Shown here one piece after another: positions 48,119 through 60,528 of a DNA stretch of 64,000 nucleotides. Source of the DNA: Branchiostoma floridae (taxonomy: Eukaryota > Chordata > Leptocardii > Amphioxiformes > Branchiostomatidae); assembly GCF_000003815.2 (NCBI RefSeq), contig NC_049995.1, positions 12,813,436 through 12,877,435 on the forward strand. Reading direction: 5' to 3'. Position numbers and translations under genes: made by a program. Positions within the stretch are counted from its first letter, which is position 1; every line of letters starts with the position of its first letter. A model generated the notes under the pieces. That model ran no database searches. It had not been told where the DNA came from and saw only the letters and a program-made list of their open reading frames with translations.

Positions 48119-49593
48119 TGAGGCAAGGAGACGGAAGGTCATACATTAAGGAATCAACAAGATTATGGCTTATTCGGTCACGGCTCTGTAGTCTAGAGTC
48201 AAGTTTGATTTTCGTGAGTTTGCGGGATACGATTATACAGGAGATATTCTGCATGGGGAAACTACTGTACTGAACAGGGAGGAAATGGTAATGGCGGCTT
48301 CCAAATACTGTTGTTTTAATATCTATCTTTTTGGTGGTTTTGTTGATCATACATGTAGCTATAATCAGCTTAATTACACAGGAGGTAATGGCTATAATTT
48401 AAGGAAAAAAGAAGCCATTAGTTACTTGATTATACTTCTTTCTTTCTTTGTAGAAGGGTATGTATACTATACAAACTGGCTTGGCAACACATAGCTATGT
48501 ACATTTACATTTTTGTGGTTGGCCCACACCAATTTTGACTTTTTGTTGTTTTTTTGACATTTTGATGTATAATTTTTACAAGAAAACATCTTGAAAACAG
48601 GAAGCGGGCATGAAAGCTGTCAGTTCACTCTCCTAAATTATGCACCAAATTATAGGCTTTCTTAAATTTTTTTAAAATCTGAGAACGAAGAATTTAAATT
48701 GGTGTGTCATTAGCAAAGTACATGCAGGCCTAGATAAAGCTGAGGTTGAACTTTTGAAGGATAACATGACTGAAGTTTGTCTCTTTATAAGAGACTTGAG
48801 TCCATACATGTACTATGATGTAGGTAACAATTGTAGGTAACAATTGATTCCACCTTTCTCGGTGGCCCTCCTTCCCTTCTTGCTTTCTACCCTCTGCTCC
48901 TCCTACTTTTTGTATCCTTCCCAGCACAATAGCGGTATGATACCCTATCTGTTGTCACCCTGGTATGATACCAGATATGTTTAGCTGGGAGCGGGTTTCA
49001 TAACAGCAAGGCTGGCATCGTGGCCCCTGTCACAACAAACACAAACATAAAAACCTTTGTCTGACACGTCAGGTCCCCTCCCAGACCCCTACCCCCACCA
49101 CACACCCCCAGATGAGAACAAAGGCCGCTAAAGTGCCAGAGCGGGCGCTCGCTTCTCTCCTCTTTGTCTACATAACAAGGGAGGGGGGAAGGGGCCATTT
49201 TTCTTGGCAGTGTCCCAACGCAGGGGTGTCGGCCCACCCAGAGGCGGGCCCTCCCCTACCTGGTCGTTGTGTCGGCCATTATCGACTGCGGTGCTTTTGG
49301 ACAGGTGCCAGGTCACCTGGTACCACCTGGAGTACGGAATGACACAGCACATGATACAGGTGTGGCGAGCGATTCGGGTGTTGCGTATGGCACCTGGTTA
49401 TATATAGCATTGTATACAGGTAGTGTTTTACTGTTATTGATTTGTATGTGCTACAAACAATTTCTATATGGTGGAAAAGTACAAGAAGAGTCCAATTTTC
49501 AAAGCTTTATAATGATGCTGCCATTTTGAATCAGATGATGTTAGGGTAGGGGATGGAATGATTCTTTTGGTCTCATAAGGTTCGACTTATACT

Positions 49594-49800
49594 GAGTCAT
49601 ACCAAAGACAAAAATGGTACATTCTGCTTTCTTTGCTTTGCAATTGAGAATTTGGGAAATAGTATGTGGGTAAACACACATCGCTACCAGTGGACTAGCC
49701 CCCTGCTGTAGTGATTGCACAAAGTTGTGTGGCCCAGGGCTACTGAAATGGAGTTGGGCGCCGCCCTATGCACCATTTCGCATGGGAAGGACTTCGACTG
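49594..49800 (+). mobile_element. tRNA-derived SINE, 5'-truncated copy
   Basis: Matches the body of 61311-61580 from 'gagtcataccaaagac' through 'ccagtggactagccccctgc', 'gttgtgtggcccagggctac' and 'catgggaaggactt'. The tRNA-like head is missing. Confidence 0.75.
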
Positions 49801-50032
49801 ACTTGACAAATGATTTCTACTTGGCAAAAAAGTAAGACCCCATGTTTCAAAACTATACCGCCATTTTGAATCAGATGACCCCATGGTGTAGATGGAGCGA
49901 TGCTTATTCATTGCTGTGATCCCAGCTGCTGTAGTGTAATCCCTCCTGTCACCAGGAGCTCACGTGCGGACCAGTCCTGCACTTGAACCCTGACCCGGCA
50001 TGTTGATGAGTGGGAACCCCTGCAAACATGTT

Positions 50033-50652
50033 GCAGCGTAACCTGGTAACTCATATTGATTCCTGTCCTGATGACTCTATCGGAACAATCAGTGTGTTAT
50101 CCCAGGTTGTCAGGCCACTTGTACTGGTACTACTGCTCATTATGGTAAACCCATACACATGATACAGTCCTACATTTTCACCGTTACAGAGAAGCGAGAA
50201 GAACAAGAAGCTTAACTTCTTAGTCTGTGTAACACAAACTCCGCTGTCTAGGGCTAGGGGGCCCGGCGGATGTTGGGCGGGCTGCTATAAGCGAGATTTA
50301 ATCAGGCTACTTAACTTCTGTGTTAGATAGACTAGATCTGTGATACTTTTATATATGTGTTGGTAACTCTTGTTATTGATTTCTGTGGTGATGAGTGATG
50401 ACTCTATCGGAACAATCACTGTGTTATCCCAGGTTGTCAGGCCACTTGTACTGGTACTACTGCTCATTATGGTAAACCCATACACATGATACAGTCCTAC
50501 ATTTTCACCGTTACAGAGAAGCGAGAAGAAGCTTAACTTCTGTGTTAGATTGCAGTGTAACCTGGTAACTCTTGTTATTGATTCCTGTGGTGATGACTCT
50601 ATCGGAACAATCAATGTGTTATCCCAGGTTGTCAGGCCACTTGTGATGGTAC
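50033..50652. repeat. Tandem direct repeat, three copies
   Basis: 'gtaac..ggtaactc' through 'gatgactctatcggaacaat', 'ttatcccaggttgtcaggcc' and 'ggtactactgctcattatgg' occurs from 50040, 50367 and 50559. The third copy is interrupted at 50655 by a MITE and resumes at 51260. Confidence 0.85.
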
Positions 50653-50654
50653 TA

Positions 50655-51259
50655 CCGTATATTCTCGAATAAAGTACGCACCCCAATTAAAGTACGCACC
50701 CCTGATTTTGGACAAGTCTTAGACAGATCTTTGGGACTGAAAGGTAAAATGGAAAAACTCAAATAAAGTACGCACCCCTTCTCCACCAGTTTTGAACAGA
50801 CCTTTAACTAAATAAATTCGAATTTATGTTGTTTTCCCCAGGTCATTTTGCATAAAATAACCTGGGTTTACACTGTCATTGTCTCTATAAACTTGTGAAT
50901 TGCCTGCTGCAAATTATAAAAATCACTGAGAACTGGTAGAAGAAATCAGGCAAAACCAATTGTACAAGTCAAAGTCACTAACTCAAAAGGATTGTATGCA
51001 AATGCCACTGTTAATATGTAAATCATGTTAAGACAATTTCTTTGTTTCATGTTTAGACAACTTCAAGACAACAACAATGTGTATGTTTTGAAACATTACT
51101 AGAAGTGTAGCTCCACCTTGCTTTATTTTAGGCTTTTCTTACCATTTATCTGTGCAGTAACCTCAAATAAAGTACGCACCCCAACTTTGGCAACAACTTG
51201 TAGCACCTTTTCAATTTTGAAAAGTTAAAAAAGTGCGTACTTTATTCGAGAATATACGG
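50655..51259. mobile_element. 605-bp TA-inserting MITE
   Basis: The ends CCGTATATTCTCGAATAAAG and its reverse complement form 27-bp terminal inverted repeats, flanked by TA on each side. Sub-terminal 'aataaagtacgcacccc' words occur at 50676-50700, 50762 and 51165. Two local repeat copies (50132-50160 and 50453-50480) keep the uninterrupted 'ggtactactgctc' target. No transposase frame. A Tc1/mariner-type source is likely. Confidence 0.9.
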
Positions 51260-51303
51260 TACTGCTCATTATGGTAAACCCAGTACTACAGTAGCATAGA
51301 CAA

Positions 51304-51363
51304 TACTACCACTACTGCTTTTGCTACTACTTCTTCTACTACTACTACTGCTACTACTACTAC
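51304..51363. repeat. (TAC)n microsatellite
   Basis: Imperfect TAC/CTA repeats with CTT and GCT interruptions. Confidence 0.85.
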
Positions 51364-51484
51364 CATATTACTTGTCAGGAAAAATATTCCTCTCAAATTG
51401 TCAGGAAATGATCAATGTCAGCGACCAGCCTCCATAATATCAGGAATTTCCTAGCGCTTTCACCGCTTGCTGCTCTGGCTCTAT

Positions 51485-52185
51485 CCAAGTCTCTTGGGGG
51501 ATGCTGTGTTCTACCCTCCAGTCGCAATTCCCAGAATCGAGCGTTCTTTACCTACAGAATTCCGAGAACGCGGGTGAGGTTATTGCGTTCCTGGGGCCAG
51601 GTTTTCTAAAATTCACTTGTCCTATCACGACCGTGTCTCTTGGGGGTGCTGTGCTCAACCTACAGGCCTCAATTCCCAGAATCGAGCGTGTTTCACCCTC
51701 AGAGTTTGAGAACGTGGGTGAGGTTATTGCGTTCCTGGGGCCAGGTTTTCTAAAATTCACTTGTCCTATCACGACCGTGTCTCTTGGGGGTGCCATGCTC
51801 TACCTTCAGGCCGCAATTCCCAGAATCGAGCGTGTTTCACCCCCAGAGTTCCGAGAACGTGGGTGAGGTTATTGTGTTCCTGGGGCCAGGTTTTCTAAAA
51901 TTCACTTGTCCCATCACGACCGTGTCTCTTGGGGGTGCCATGCTCTACCTTCAGGCCGCAATTCCCAGAATCGAGCGTGTTTCACCCCCAGAGTTCCGAG
52001 AACGTGGGTGAGGTTATTGTGTTCCTGGGGCCAGGTTTTTTAAAATTCACTTGTCCTATCACATCTGTGTCTCTCGGGGGTGCCGTGCTCTACCTTCAGG
52101 CCGCAATTCCCAGAATCGAGCGTGTTCCACCTACAGTATTCCGAGAACGCGGATGAGGTTATTGCGTTCCCGAGGCCAAGAGGTG
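51485..52185. repeat. 145-bp tandem repeat, five copies
   Basis: The unit reads 'tctcttgggggtgc', 'caattcccagaatcgagcgt', 'gaacgygggtgaggttattg', 'cctggggccaggttttctaa', 'aattcacttgtcctatcac'. Copy starts are near 51490, 51636, 51780, 51925 and 52070. A period not divisible by three and staggered frames show that the overlapping open frames are not a gene. Confidence 0.9.
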
Positions 52186-52834
52186 CTGATGGTAATGATT
52201 CACGTTTTAATCTGAGCGGAATGTTGGAAATGCTCACCTTATCTGGGGAAGGTATCTGTATTTCTTACCTGGGGACATGAACATTCCAGCGTCTGGACTT
52301 GGAGGACCGAGACATATGCTTTCGATACTGTACAAAGGGTTATGTTCACGGGTAGGGGTGGGTACTGGTACAAAAAATTCAGGTACAGGTACAGTCCAGG
52401 TCCGGACCTGAATGTGGTTATCCTAGTAGCCACTTCACCCCGAAGTCAAAACCACTGCGAACTCAAATTGAGTCAGAGCCACTGCAAACATTTTTCTATT
52501 GCAGTTTGTGACTACTGTATATATATATGTGGCGCTACCTCCAGGAGGATAGCTGCCGACAGAGCTTCTTGGGCCAACTTGACTGCCTCATGTGTCGGAT
52601 GACACGGGAGCCCCTAAGTCTGAGTAAGTACCTCAAATTCAAAACCACCGTGAACACCACATTTTGTCACTATTGCGAAATTAAAGCCCCTGCTAACTGA
52701 AATGCATTTACAGTACTGTTTTATTGAAGCAAGTTGGCACGGCTAGGAGGAATGTTAGGTCTGTATCTGGGTCAATGTCAGGAGGAGGGGGGGACAGGTA
52801 ATGAACATTCTTGGGGTAAGAATAGAAGGGAATG

Positions 52835-53245
52835 CTCAGGGATGTCACCAGGGACTGTTCATTAACACATGCACCTAAATATAAATAGGGACTGTTCATT
52901 AACATCGGGAGCTTACCAGGGATTGCTCATTAACCTACAGATCTGACAAGGGACTGTTCATTAACACATATATTTCACTAGGGACTGCTCATTGATAGAT
53001 GGACTTTATCAGGGACATGGATTTTACTAGGGACTGCCCATTAACACTCAAACACTGTAAGGGACTGCTCACCGACACATGGACTTAATCAGGGACTGTT
53101 CATTCACATATTGATCTGATTAAGGACTAGTCATTAAACCAGAGGTCTTACCAGAGACTGCACAGACATCAGTAGGGACCGTCATTAACTTATAGGCTTT
53201 ACCAGGAGCTTGTCAGTAACTCATAAAAATATCTTGCACTGGACA
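52835..53245. repeat. Degenerate ~38-bp minisatellite
   Basis: 'agggactgttcattaacaca' and variants recur about ten times with decaying spacing. Confidence 0.8.
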
Positions 53246-53699
53246 TAAACAGGGCTGGTCATAAGAAAATAGGCTTATGGCCTATGCAAGTACTGGTCAT
53301 ATTAATGCATAACTTTATAAGTCTTAGATTTTAACACATGATTAATAATGCCTAAACTTTTCACACATGGATGTGTATTCAGGACTATAAACATACAGGC
53401 AGTATTTGTCAAAAACACCTGGATAGTTAATGCTTGAATGACTGCACATTGTGGATAATAGATTAAGTCCCAACTATTTATAACAGTGTACTTTAAAGTG
53501 ACTAATGTTTGCAGGAATTTGATTTTGTGGTTGGGAAAAAGGGGAGTGTTCGCAGTGGTTCAAAATTCTTGCCATGCAGGGTTTTACTGTAAAATGGGAA
53601 ATATTTGCAGTGGTTTCAAGTTTGTGATACAAAGGTCACGTTGAAAAATGCAAACGTAAAACTTTTTACAGTATGTGCAGTTCAGAAATGGGTTGGCAG

Positions 53700-53985
53700 C
53701 AATCTCCAAGCAGATTTTAGGAGGAAGATAGTAACATTTTCTCACTGTCTGGCTTCTCTCCTAGTAAGTAGCTAGCAGAAAATGTTACAACCATCCACAC
53801 AACCTCTGCTTCGAGATACACTCGATGAAGAAGAAGATGTCAGTTTTGTTGTCATCTCCAAGCAGATGTTTGAAGGAAGATATTAACGTTTTCTCACTGC
53901 CTGGCTTCTCTGCTAGAGAATACAGTAGCCAGTAGAGAATGTTACAACCATCCACCCAACATCTGCTTGGAAACGAATGTGAAGA
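53700..53985. mobile_element. Two adjacent foldback units with ATCTCCAAGCAGAT ends
   Basis: Unit one (53711-53816) and unit two (53855-53975) each run from 'atctccaagcagat' to 'tctgcttsgaga/aac'. Between these are 'gaggaagata', 'ttttctcactg.ctggcttctct', 'gaaaatgttacaaccatcca'. They share the end motif with family 1. Confidence 0.7.
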
Positions 53986-54904
53986 TGCCAGTTTTTTTGT
54001 CACTGTCTATTTGCCTTGAGGGAGGTACTGTTGTTGTCTACAGTCCAATAGTTCCAGTGAATGCCAAGTGGAGGCAAACTTATAATTAGTTCTGTCATGT
54101 TAACAGTGTTCTCGAACAGGTTAACATCATTCAGTTCAACTAAACAGGGGTTGATTCACTATAGGGGAAAGCATGGATAGCGTTAAACAAAAATGGCCCT
54201 GCAGTTCCAAGAATGTTGCTAGGGGCCCAAAACCTGTACCACTTGTTTCTGAGACCAAGATCTACCATTAAAGAATTACAACCATAGATTGTTCAGAACA
54301 TAAAGAATGAAAACTTGTTCTGCTGCAGTGCCAGAGAAAGCTGGTAGGGGGCCCATAGGGAAACTTGTCCGTGATTTTGCAGACATCTACTCAACTATCA
54401 ATTATCAATAAGATCCTTCCACAGTCTCTATACCCACACAGAGAAAGTTGACCAGGTATAAAATAAGTTGGTACTGGTAGGATTTTAGTTGTTGTTTTAC
54501 CCATAAGCTGTTTGAAAGTGCCATAGACCAGGTGGCATGAGGGTCACAAAGGGTTTGTGAAAGTATTTTATTCGCACAGGGCCTGGTGGGCCCTACTAAA
54601 AGCATCATGCCTCTCTTTCACCTGACCTTGGGATAACAGAGTAGTCGCCGCCTGTTGTTATGTTTGAACTTCTGACAAGGGGTGGAGAAGTCACTAAGTA
54701 AAGACATTTTTGTTACACTGCACATGGTATATCAAAGGCCAGTGCTAAGGAAAGGGGTCAGGATCAGGTTTTAAAGGGGGTTAACGGATTGTCATGATTT
54801 TTGGTATGCTTAAACATTGCCTGAAAGTGCAAGGTAAGCATCATACGGTGATACACCATTCATTGTAGGATCGGCAAAAATAGTATCAGTAGGAACAATG
54901 TAGG

Positions 54905-56415
54905 AATATGTTAGGAAATATGTTAGGATTTTGTAGATATTGCTATCAAACACTTGGCGTGTATTTTCCTTTCTCAGTTCTAAGTCCTTTTAATATGTCT
55001 GGGTCATATCTAGAAGAGCTGTTAAAACAAACTGATTCTTTCTACTGTAGTATTGGCAAAAAGACTGGACTTCCAAAGAGAAGAGAAGATTGGCAAAAAT
55101 AGTATTACCAACATGTTAGGAACAATTTTTGCCGATATTGCCATCAAACACTTTGCATGTATTTTTGTTTCCCAGTTGTAAGTCCTCCATAATATGTCTT
55201 GGTCAGATTATGGCTGTGTAGTATTGGAAAAAATAGCATTAGTAGATATGTCAGTAACAATTTTTGTTGATATTGCTATCCAACACTTGGCATGTATTTT
55301 CCTTTCTCAGTTCTAAGTCCTTTAATATGTCTTGGTCAGGTTATGGCTGTGGAAACAAACCACTTTTTCTACTGTAGTATTGGCAACAATAGTATTACCA
55401 ATACATGTTAGGAGCAATTTTTGCTGATATAGCAGTTTGCATGTATTTTTGTTTCACAGTTCTAAGTCCTTTAATATGTCCGGGTCAGATTATGGCTGTG
55501 AAAACAAACCATTTTTTTTCTACTGTAGTATTGGCAAAAATAGTATTACCAACATGTTAGGAACATTTTTTGCCGATATTGCTATCAAACACTTGGCATG
55601 TATTTTCCTTTCACAGTTCTAAGTCCTTTAATATGTCTTGGTCTGATTATGGCTGTGAAAACAAACCATTTTTTTTCTACTGTAGTATTAGCAAAAATAG
55701 TATTGCCAATGCATGTTGGGAACAATTTTGGCCAATATTGCTATCAAACACTTGGCGTGTATTTTCCTTTCATAGTTCTAAGTCCTTTAATATGCCTGGT
55801 TCAGAAGAGCTATTAAAACAAACTGATTCTTTCTACTGTAGTATTGGCAAAATAGTATTAGTAGATATGTCAGTAACAATTTTTGTTGATATTCAGATAT
55901 TGCTATCAAACACTTTGCATGTCTTTTGTTTCACAGTTCTAAGTCCTCCATAATATGTCTAAACTGAACTGAAAAGTATTACCAATGCATGTCAGTAACA
56001 ATTTTCTTTAAATTGCTATCAAACACTTTGTATGTATTTTCGTTTTCCAGTTCTAAGTCCTTTGATATGTCTGGGTCATCAGAAGAGCTGTAAAAACAAA
56101 CTGATTCTTTCTACTGTAGTATTGGCAAAAATAGTATTACCAATACATGTTAGGAACAATTTTTGCCGATATAGCAGTTTGTATGTATTTTTGTTTCACA
56201 GTTCTAAGTCCTTTAATATGTCTGGGTCAGATGATGGCTGTGAAAACAAACCATTTTTTTCTACTGTAGTATTACTATTAGCAAAAATAGTATTACCAAT
56301 ACATGTTAGGAACAAATTTTGCCGATATAGCAGTTTGCATGTATTTTTTTTTCACAGTTCTAAGTCCTATAATATGTCTGGGTCAGATGATGGCTGTGAA
56401 AACAAACTGGTTCTT
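54905..56415 (+). repeat. ~140-bp tandem array, about nine copies, with acceptor-like words
   Basis: The unit runs 'catgttaggaacaatttttg', 'gatattgctatcaaacactt', 'gtattttcctttcacag', 'ttctaagtcctttaatatgt', 'gaaaacaaaccattttt', 'tctactgtagtattggcaaa'. Each copy contains a pyrimidine tract ending in CAG, a cryptic splice acceptor. The open frames (up to 183 codons) reflect absence of stops in the repeat. Confidence 0.85.
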
Positions 56416-56639
56416 TCCACGGGAACCATAGGTCACAGCGCTACCCTTGTGAGATGTGCCAGCCATGGGCTATCAACACAGCATACTTTCTTTATCCCAA
56501 CTCTCCATCACCAAGCCACATGCGTTGACAGAGATAACAAGTGCTGGGAAATGCATATCAGTTATACAATCGCATACATTTAGATGTTAACGTCTACACA
56601 TTTCACTTAAGTATAAACAAAAGACTCATTTTTTTTGTC

Positions 56640-57125
56640 ACTTTCTTGTTTTAAAATCATGTTGGTTAATGAAATAGACTGATTTGTTGTGGTCTTGTTT
56701 GATGGATTTTTTCTTGTTTCTGGCATGATGTCAGGATGTGGGGATGTGCTGAGAAATGTATTTCAGTCATACATGCATACATTTAACATCTTAACGTCTA
56801 CATATTTCAGTATAAATTTTTTGCCGCTTTTTTTTTTTTAAATGTTGGTTAATGAAATAGAGTGAAGGAAACTTGGTTGTGGTCTTGTTTGATGGATTTT
56901 TTTCTTGTCCCGGCACAAGTTCAGCAAGTTCTGAGAAATACATTAGACTCATACACACATGCATAAATTTAGATGTCAACATCAACACATTTCACTACAA
57001 AGAAATAAATACTGATTTTTCCCGGTTCCTTATTCTTAAATTTGTAGGTTAATGAAATAGACTGATGGAAACTTGGTTGTGGTCTTGTTTGATGGATTTT
57101 TTCTTGTTTCTGGCACGAGGTCAGC
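56640..57125. repeat. ~190-bp tandem repeat, three copies
   Basis: 'ggttaatgaaatag..tga' then 'ttggttgtggtcttgtttga' and 'tggattttttcttgt' recur from 56664, 56846 and 57048. Confidence 0.8.
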
Positions 57126-57289
57126 ATGTGTTTTCAAGAGAAACATTGCTGATAAGAATCTAGGTATAAGACCTGCCAGGCTGGAGGCCACATACTTGAG
57201 CGTCTTCCAAACCGTCTTGATGGGTTCTTGCTGGTGCCAAAATTGGCACTTTATCAAGGTCAAGGGTTTATGAATTATATACCTTTCTT

Positions 57290-57500
57290 TACCTCCATGA
57301 AAGATGGAGGTATTGTTTTGGGTGAACAATGTTTCATTGTGTGTGTTTGCAGATATTTTTGGTCAGCACCATGTAACTTGTAAACCTCTGGTCTGGATGG
57401 ATTGTAATGATATTTGGTATGTTGATAGGGGTATGGAAGATGGAAGCTCGATTTTGGGCCCCCTGGTATGTGACCTTGGTACTGCAGCAGAGCCTGGGGT
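57290..57500 (+). repeat. Dispersed repeat copy ('ctccatgaa...actgcagcag')
   Basis: 'ggatggattgtaatgatatt', 'attttgggccccctggt' and 'ggtactgcagcagagc' match 43440-43550, and more weakly 1160-1215 and 54210-54370. Function unknown. Confidence 0.5.
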
Positions 57501-58082
57501 TAATGTATTTTATGCCCTAGTCAGGTTCAGCCCTCCCAACACCGGCCTGTAGGAGATCTGACCCAATTAATTTTCTTCTTTTTTTCACTGACTATTTCGG
57601 TCATACATATATATAAAACCAAGGATAAAGCACACCATGTGATAGTCAGTTGCAGTTGCTATTTTCCCCAAGATTTTGGATGCTTAGAATCAAAATTCCT
57701 ATGGCACAGGGTGAAGAAAAGCTCCCAGTTTCAGCCTGCTGGATATCTGACCTACTGTTGAGCTTATAATATATCTAGGGTTTATGCAAAACACACCGCA
57801 TTACAGCAGCTGCTACTGTAATTCCTGATTTTTTCAATGTACTTTTCATGTACTTTGGGATTTGGAGCGGCAAGATATGATGATGATGTACTTTTATGTT
57901 CAAAGTTTTCACGGTGACGACTGTAATGTAAACTTATCATTATCAATAACAAATAAATCACTGACTTCTTTTTACATACACCTACCACTGTGAACATTTA
58001 GTTCCAAGAATAAGTTTAATTTTCTCAGACTGTGAAAGTTTGGTACCGAGAAGACATAGTGAATTACAGTATTTGCTTTTGC

Positions 58083-58277
58083 AAGATTTTGGACGCCCAG
58101 CATCAAAATTCTCGCGGCACAGGGCGTAGAAAAGCTGACAAATTACAGCAATTACCTGGAGGAAGTGAGGACATGGTTGACGAGATAGGAGCAGCCCTGC
58201 AGAATTTATTTCAGCACCTGGGGTGTGCTGGAAACTGTTGTAGAGCAGGTAGTGGGAGTGATTGTGACATGCCATAA
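58083..58277 (+). CDS. Weak candidate terminal exon, 64 codons
   Basis: After 'tttgcttttgcaag' the plus frame reads ILDAQHQNSRGTGRRKADKL, then GGSEDMVDEIGAALQNLFQH, then a Cys-rich tail ending DCDMP and a stop. The first part has a degenerate relative at 57672-57722 and the last part a copy at 58408-58480, so it is at least partly repeat-derived. Not recognised. Confidence 0.2.
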   Translation, partial: KILDAQHQNSRGTGRRKADKLQQLPGGSEDMVDEIGAALQNLFQHLGCAGNCCRAGSGSDCDMP

Positions 58278-58925
58278 TATCTAACACGCCATTCACCATC
58301 TGATGCCATCTTGTGCTATAGCTTAGGCCACAGCAAGGTAGTTTATTGGATGATGTCCTTTGGAGAAACCAAATCTAATGTTAGAACACGAAATTTTCGC
58401 TCTTGTAGTGTAGAATTTATTTCAGCACCTGGGATGTGCTGGAAACTGTTGTAGAGCAGGTAGTGGGAGTGATTGTGACATGCCATAATATCTAACACGC
58501 CATTCACCATCTGATGCCATCTTGTGCTATAGCTTAGGCCTATGAAAAGAAATGTTGTGTTTCCTGTTTCCTGACCTACCCAGAAAAACATGCCAACCCT
58601 AGACTTTTTCTGGGTGAGCAGTGGAGTCACGTAGTTTCCAGTTAGAATTTTTATTCAGCCTGCTCTGCTTCCTACTCAAGTAAAAAATTGTGTGTCGTAT
58701 CTAATTTTGTAGAAATTGTATCTGTAGATTTGTAAGCAGGATGCACAAAATTAAAGTTAAACATTGAAAATATAAGTCAAAGTGTCTTCGTGTAATTCAA
58801 TTTTACCTTCTTAAACTGTATTGTATCACCAAAGTCTAAAAAAGATAAGTTATTTTAACATGCCATAATATCTAACACGTCATTCACCATCTGATGCCAT
58901 CTAGTGCTATAGCTTAGGCTGCAGC
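58195..58925. repeat. Direct duplication of a ~135-bp segment
   Basis: 'gaatttatttcagcacctgg' through 'gttgtagagcaggtagtggg', 'tgtgacatgccataatatct' and 'tgctatagcttaggc' occurs at 58201-58326 and 58412-58539. The last half appears again at 58859-58919. Confidence 0.85.
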
Positions 58926-60239
58926 AAGGCAGTTTTGTGGATGACATCATTTGTAGAATCTAAATCTTATGTGAGAGCACGGAAAAATATGAGTGGGTCC
59001 ACAAAGGACAGGTTGCCTAGATTTTGAAGATAGCATAAACATTTAGTAACGAGAAGCAACAGAACATTGCATCACAACCAAAACATGTTTTATTCAAGTA
59101 TTTAGGAAGGGTAGACACTAGCGTGGTAGCCTAGTAAAGTAATATCACTACAAGTTACTAACAACACTTAAGGCTACCACACTGGTATCACTTCTTCGAC
59201 TTTAAAAGTCCAAGTACACTTAATGATGCCACATCTAACATATTTTCTTTTCTGCCATTGATAATGTTGTCTGTAAATAATTTTTTTTCCATCTTTTTAT
59301 TTCAATAGCCTGGTATCCAGCCATATTATAGCTCCCCAGTCTCTTCTGTCCTTCCACAAATACAGAAATCTATGTGTGTGCATGCTGATGGCTGTCTTCC
59401 ATGAAGTTTCCTTACTATGGCCTTCCTGAATGGGCCAGGGGCAGTTTTACGTTTAAGTGCTTTTGCTGTCGATTGGTCGGTTTATTTTATTATCCATCAA
59501 GCTCTGTAGGGTACTGTTAGTTATTACACAGAAGAAATAGGAGATAGTTTGGGAGCAAATGCACTAATTTTTTAAACATATGCAGTGGTTTTATTTTTAA
59601 TTACAAGTTTCTATTGTATAATTATGTATTGTATTAGTACTACTATACAGTACTGAACTGTTTCAGAGTACTGTGGAAAAGTGTTACGAATAAATAAATG
59701 AATAAACTGCGAAGCAGCGTCTAAACAGCCTTGTTCCTCCTCCCACAAAACTAGTTCCCCACAGAAATGAATGAATTTACAGTAACTTGCCTTTTCTCAT
59801 GTAATATTCTTAAAGTTCTCATTTAAGTTAATTCCCAAGAGGAAAGAGCCAATGACGACTATCCATGGTAGCGTATGCATCTACTCTGTAAGTAATTTGG
59901 TTGCGATATTCTGGTGGATTTTCTTGAGGTGGAGTCGTTGTGTTGGGGACTTGCAGATGAATCCTTGAATCTTTGGACATACTTTTTTTAAAGTACAAGT
60001 TGTTTCTTTTGTACGTAGGAATGAAAGTTTCCACAGCACTTTGAAATAAAGTAAATCCCCGCTAACTTAAATGCATTTACAGTAACTTGACAACTATTCA
60101 CGGTAGGGTTGGGTGTGCATCTCTGCTGTAATTTGGTTGTGATGTTCCGGTGGATTTGGTGTTTGTGTTGGGGACTTGATGATTCGTGCATAACATCAGG
60201 TACTATTGTCTTACATTTATTGTCAAGCTAATACTGTAA

Positions 60240-60425
60240 ATGCAGAAATGTAGTTTTATGTTTGCGGTTTTCGCGGTGACCACTTCACTGCAAACTTTAA
60301 ACCTCCGCGACCATTTTTCCATTATAGTATGTGACAACAGTCTATGGCGCTACTGCGAATACTCCATTTTCCAGCTACTGCGAAAGTAAATCCCTGCTAA
60401 AAGTAAATCCCCACTAACTTAAATG
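60240..60425. mobile_element. 'cgcggt' dispersed repeat copy
   Basis: 'gtttgcggttttcgcggtga', 'cactgcaaactttaaacctc' and 'ccccactaacttaaatgcat' match degenerate copies at 52430-52710 and 53510-53670 and the GC-rich palindromic core at 22440-22600. Confidence 0.5.
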
Positions 60426-60528
60426 CATTAACAGTAACTTGACAACTATTCACAGTAGGGTATGCATCTCCGCTGTAATTTGGTTGCGATATTCTGGTGG
60501 ATTTGGTGTTTGTGTTGGGGACTTGCAG

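Noticed and set aside
51501-52156. Overlapping similar frames in a 145-bp repeat
   Set aside because: The period is not a multiple of three, so the same peptide appears in shifted frames.
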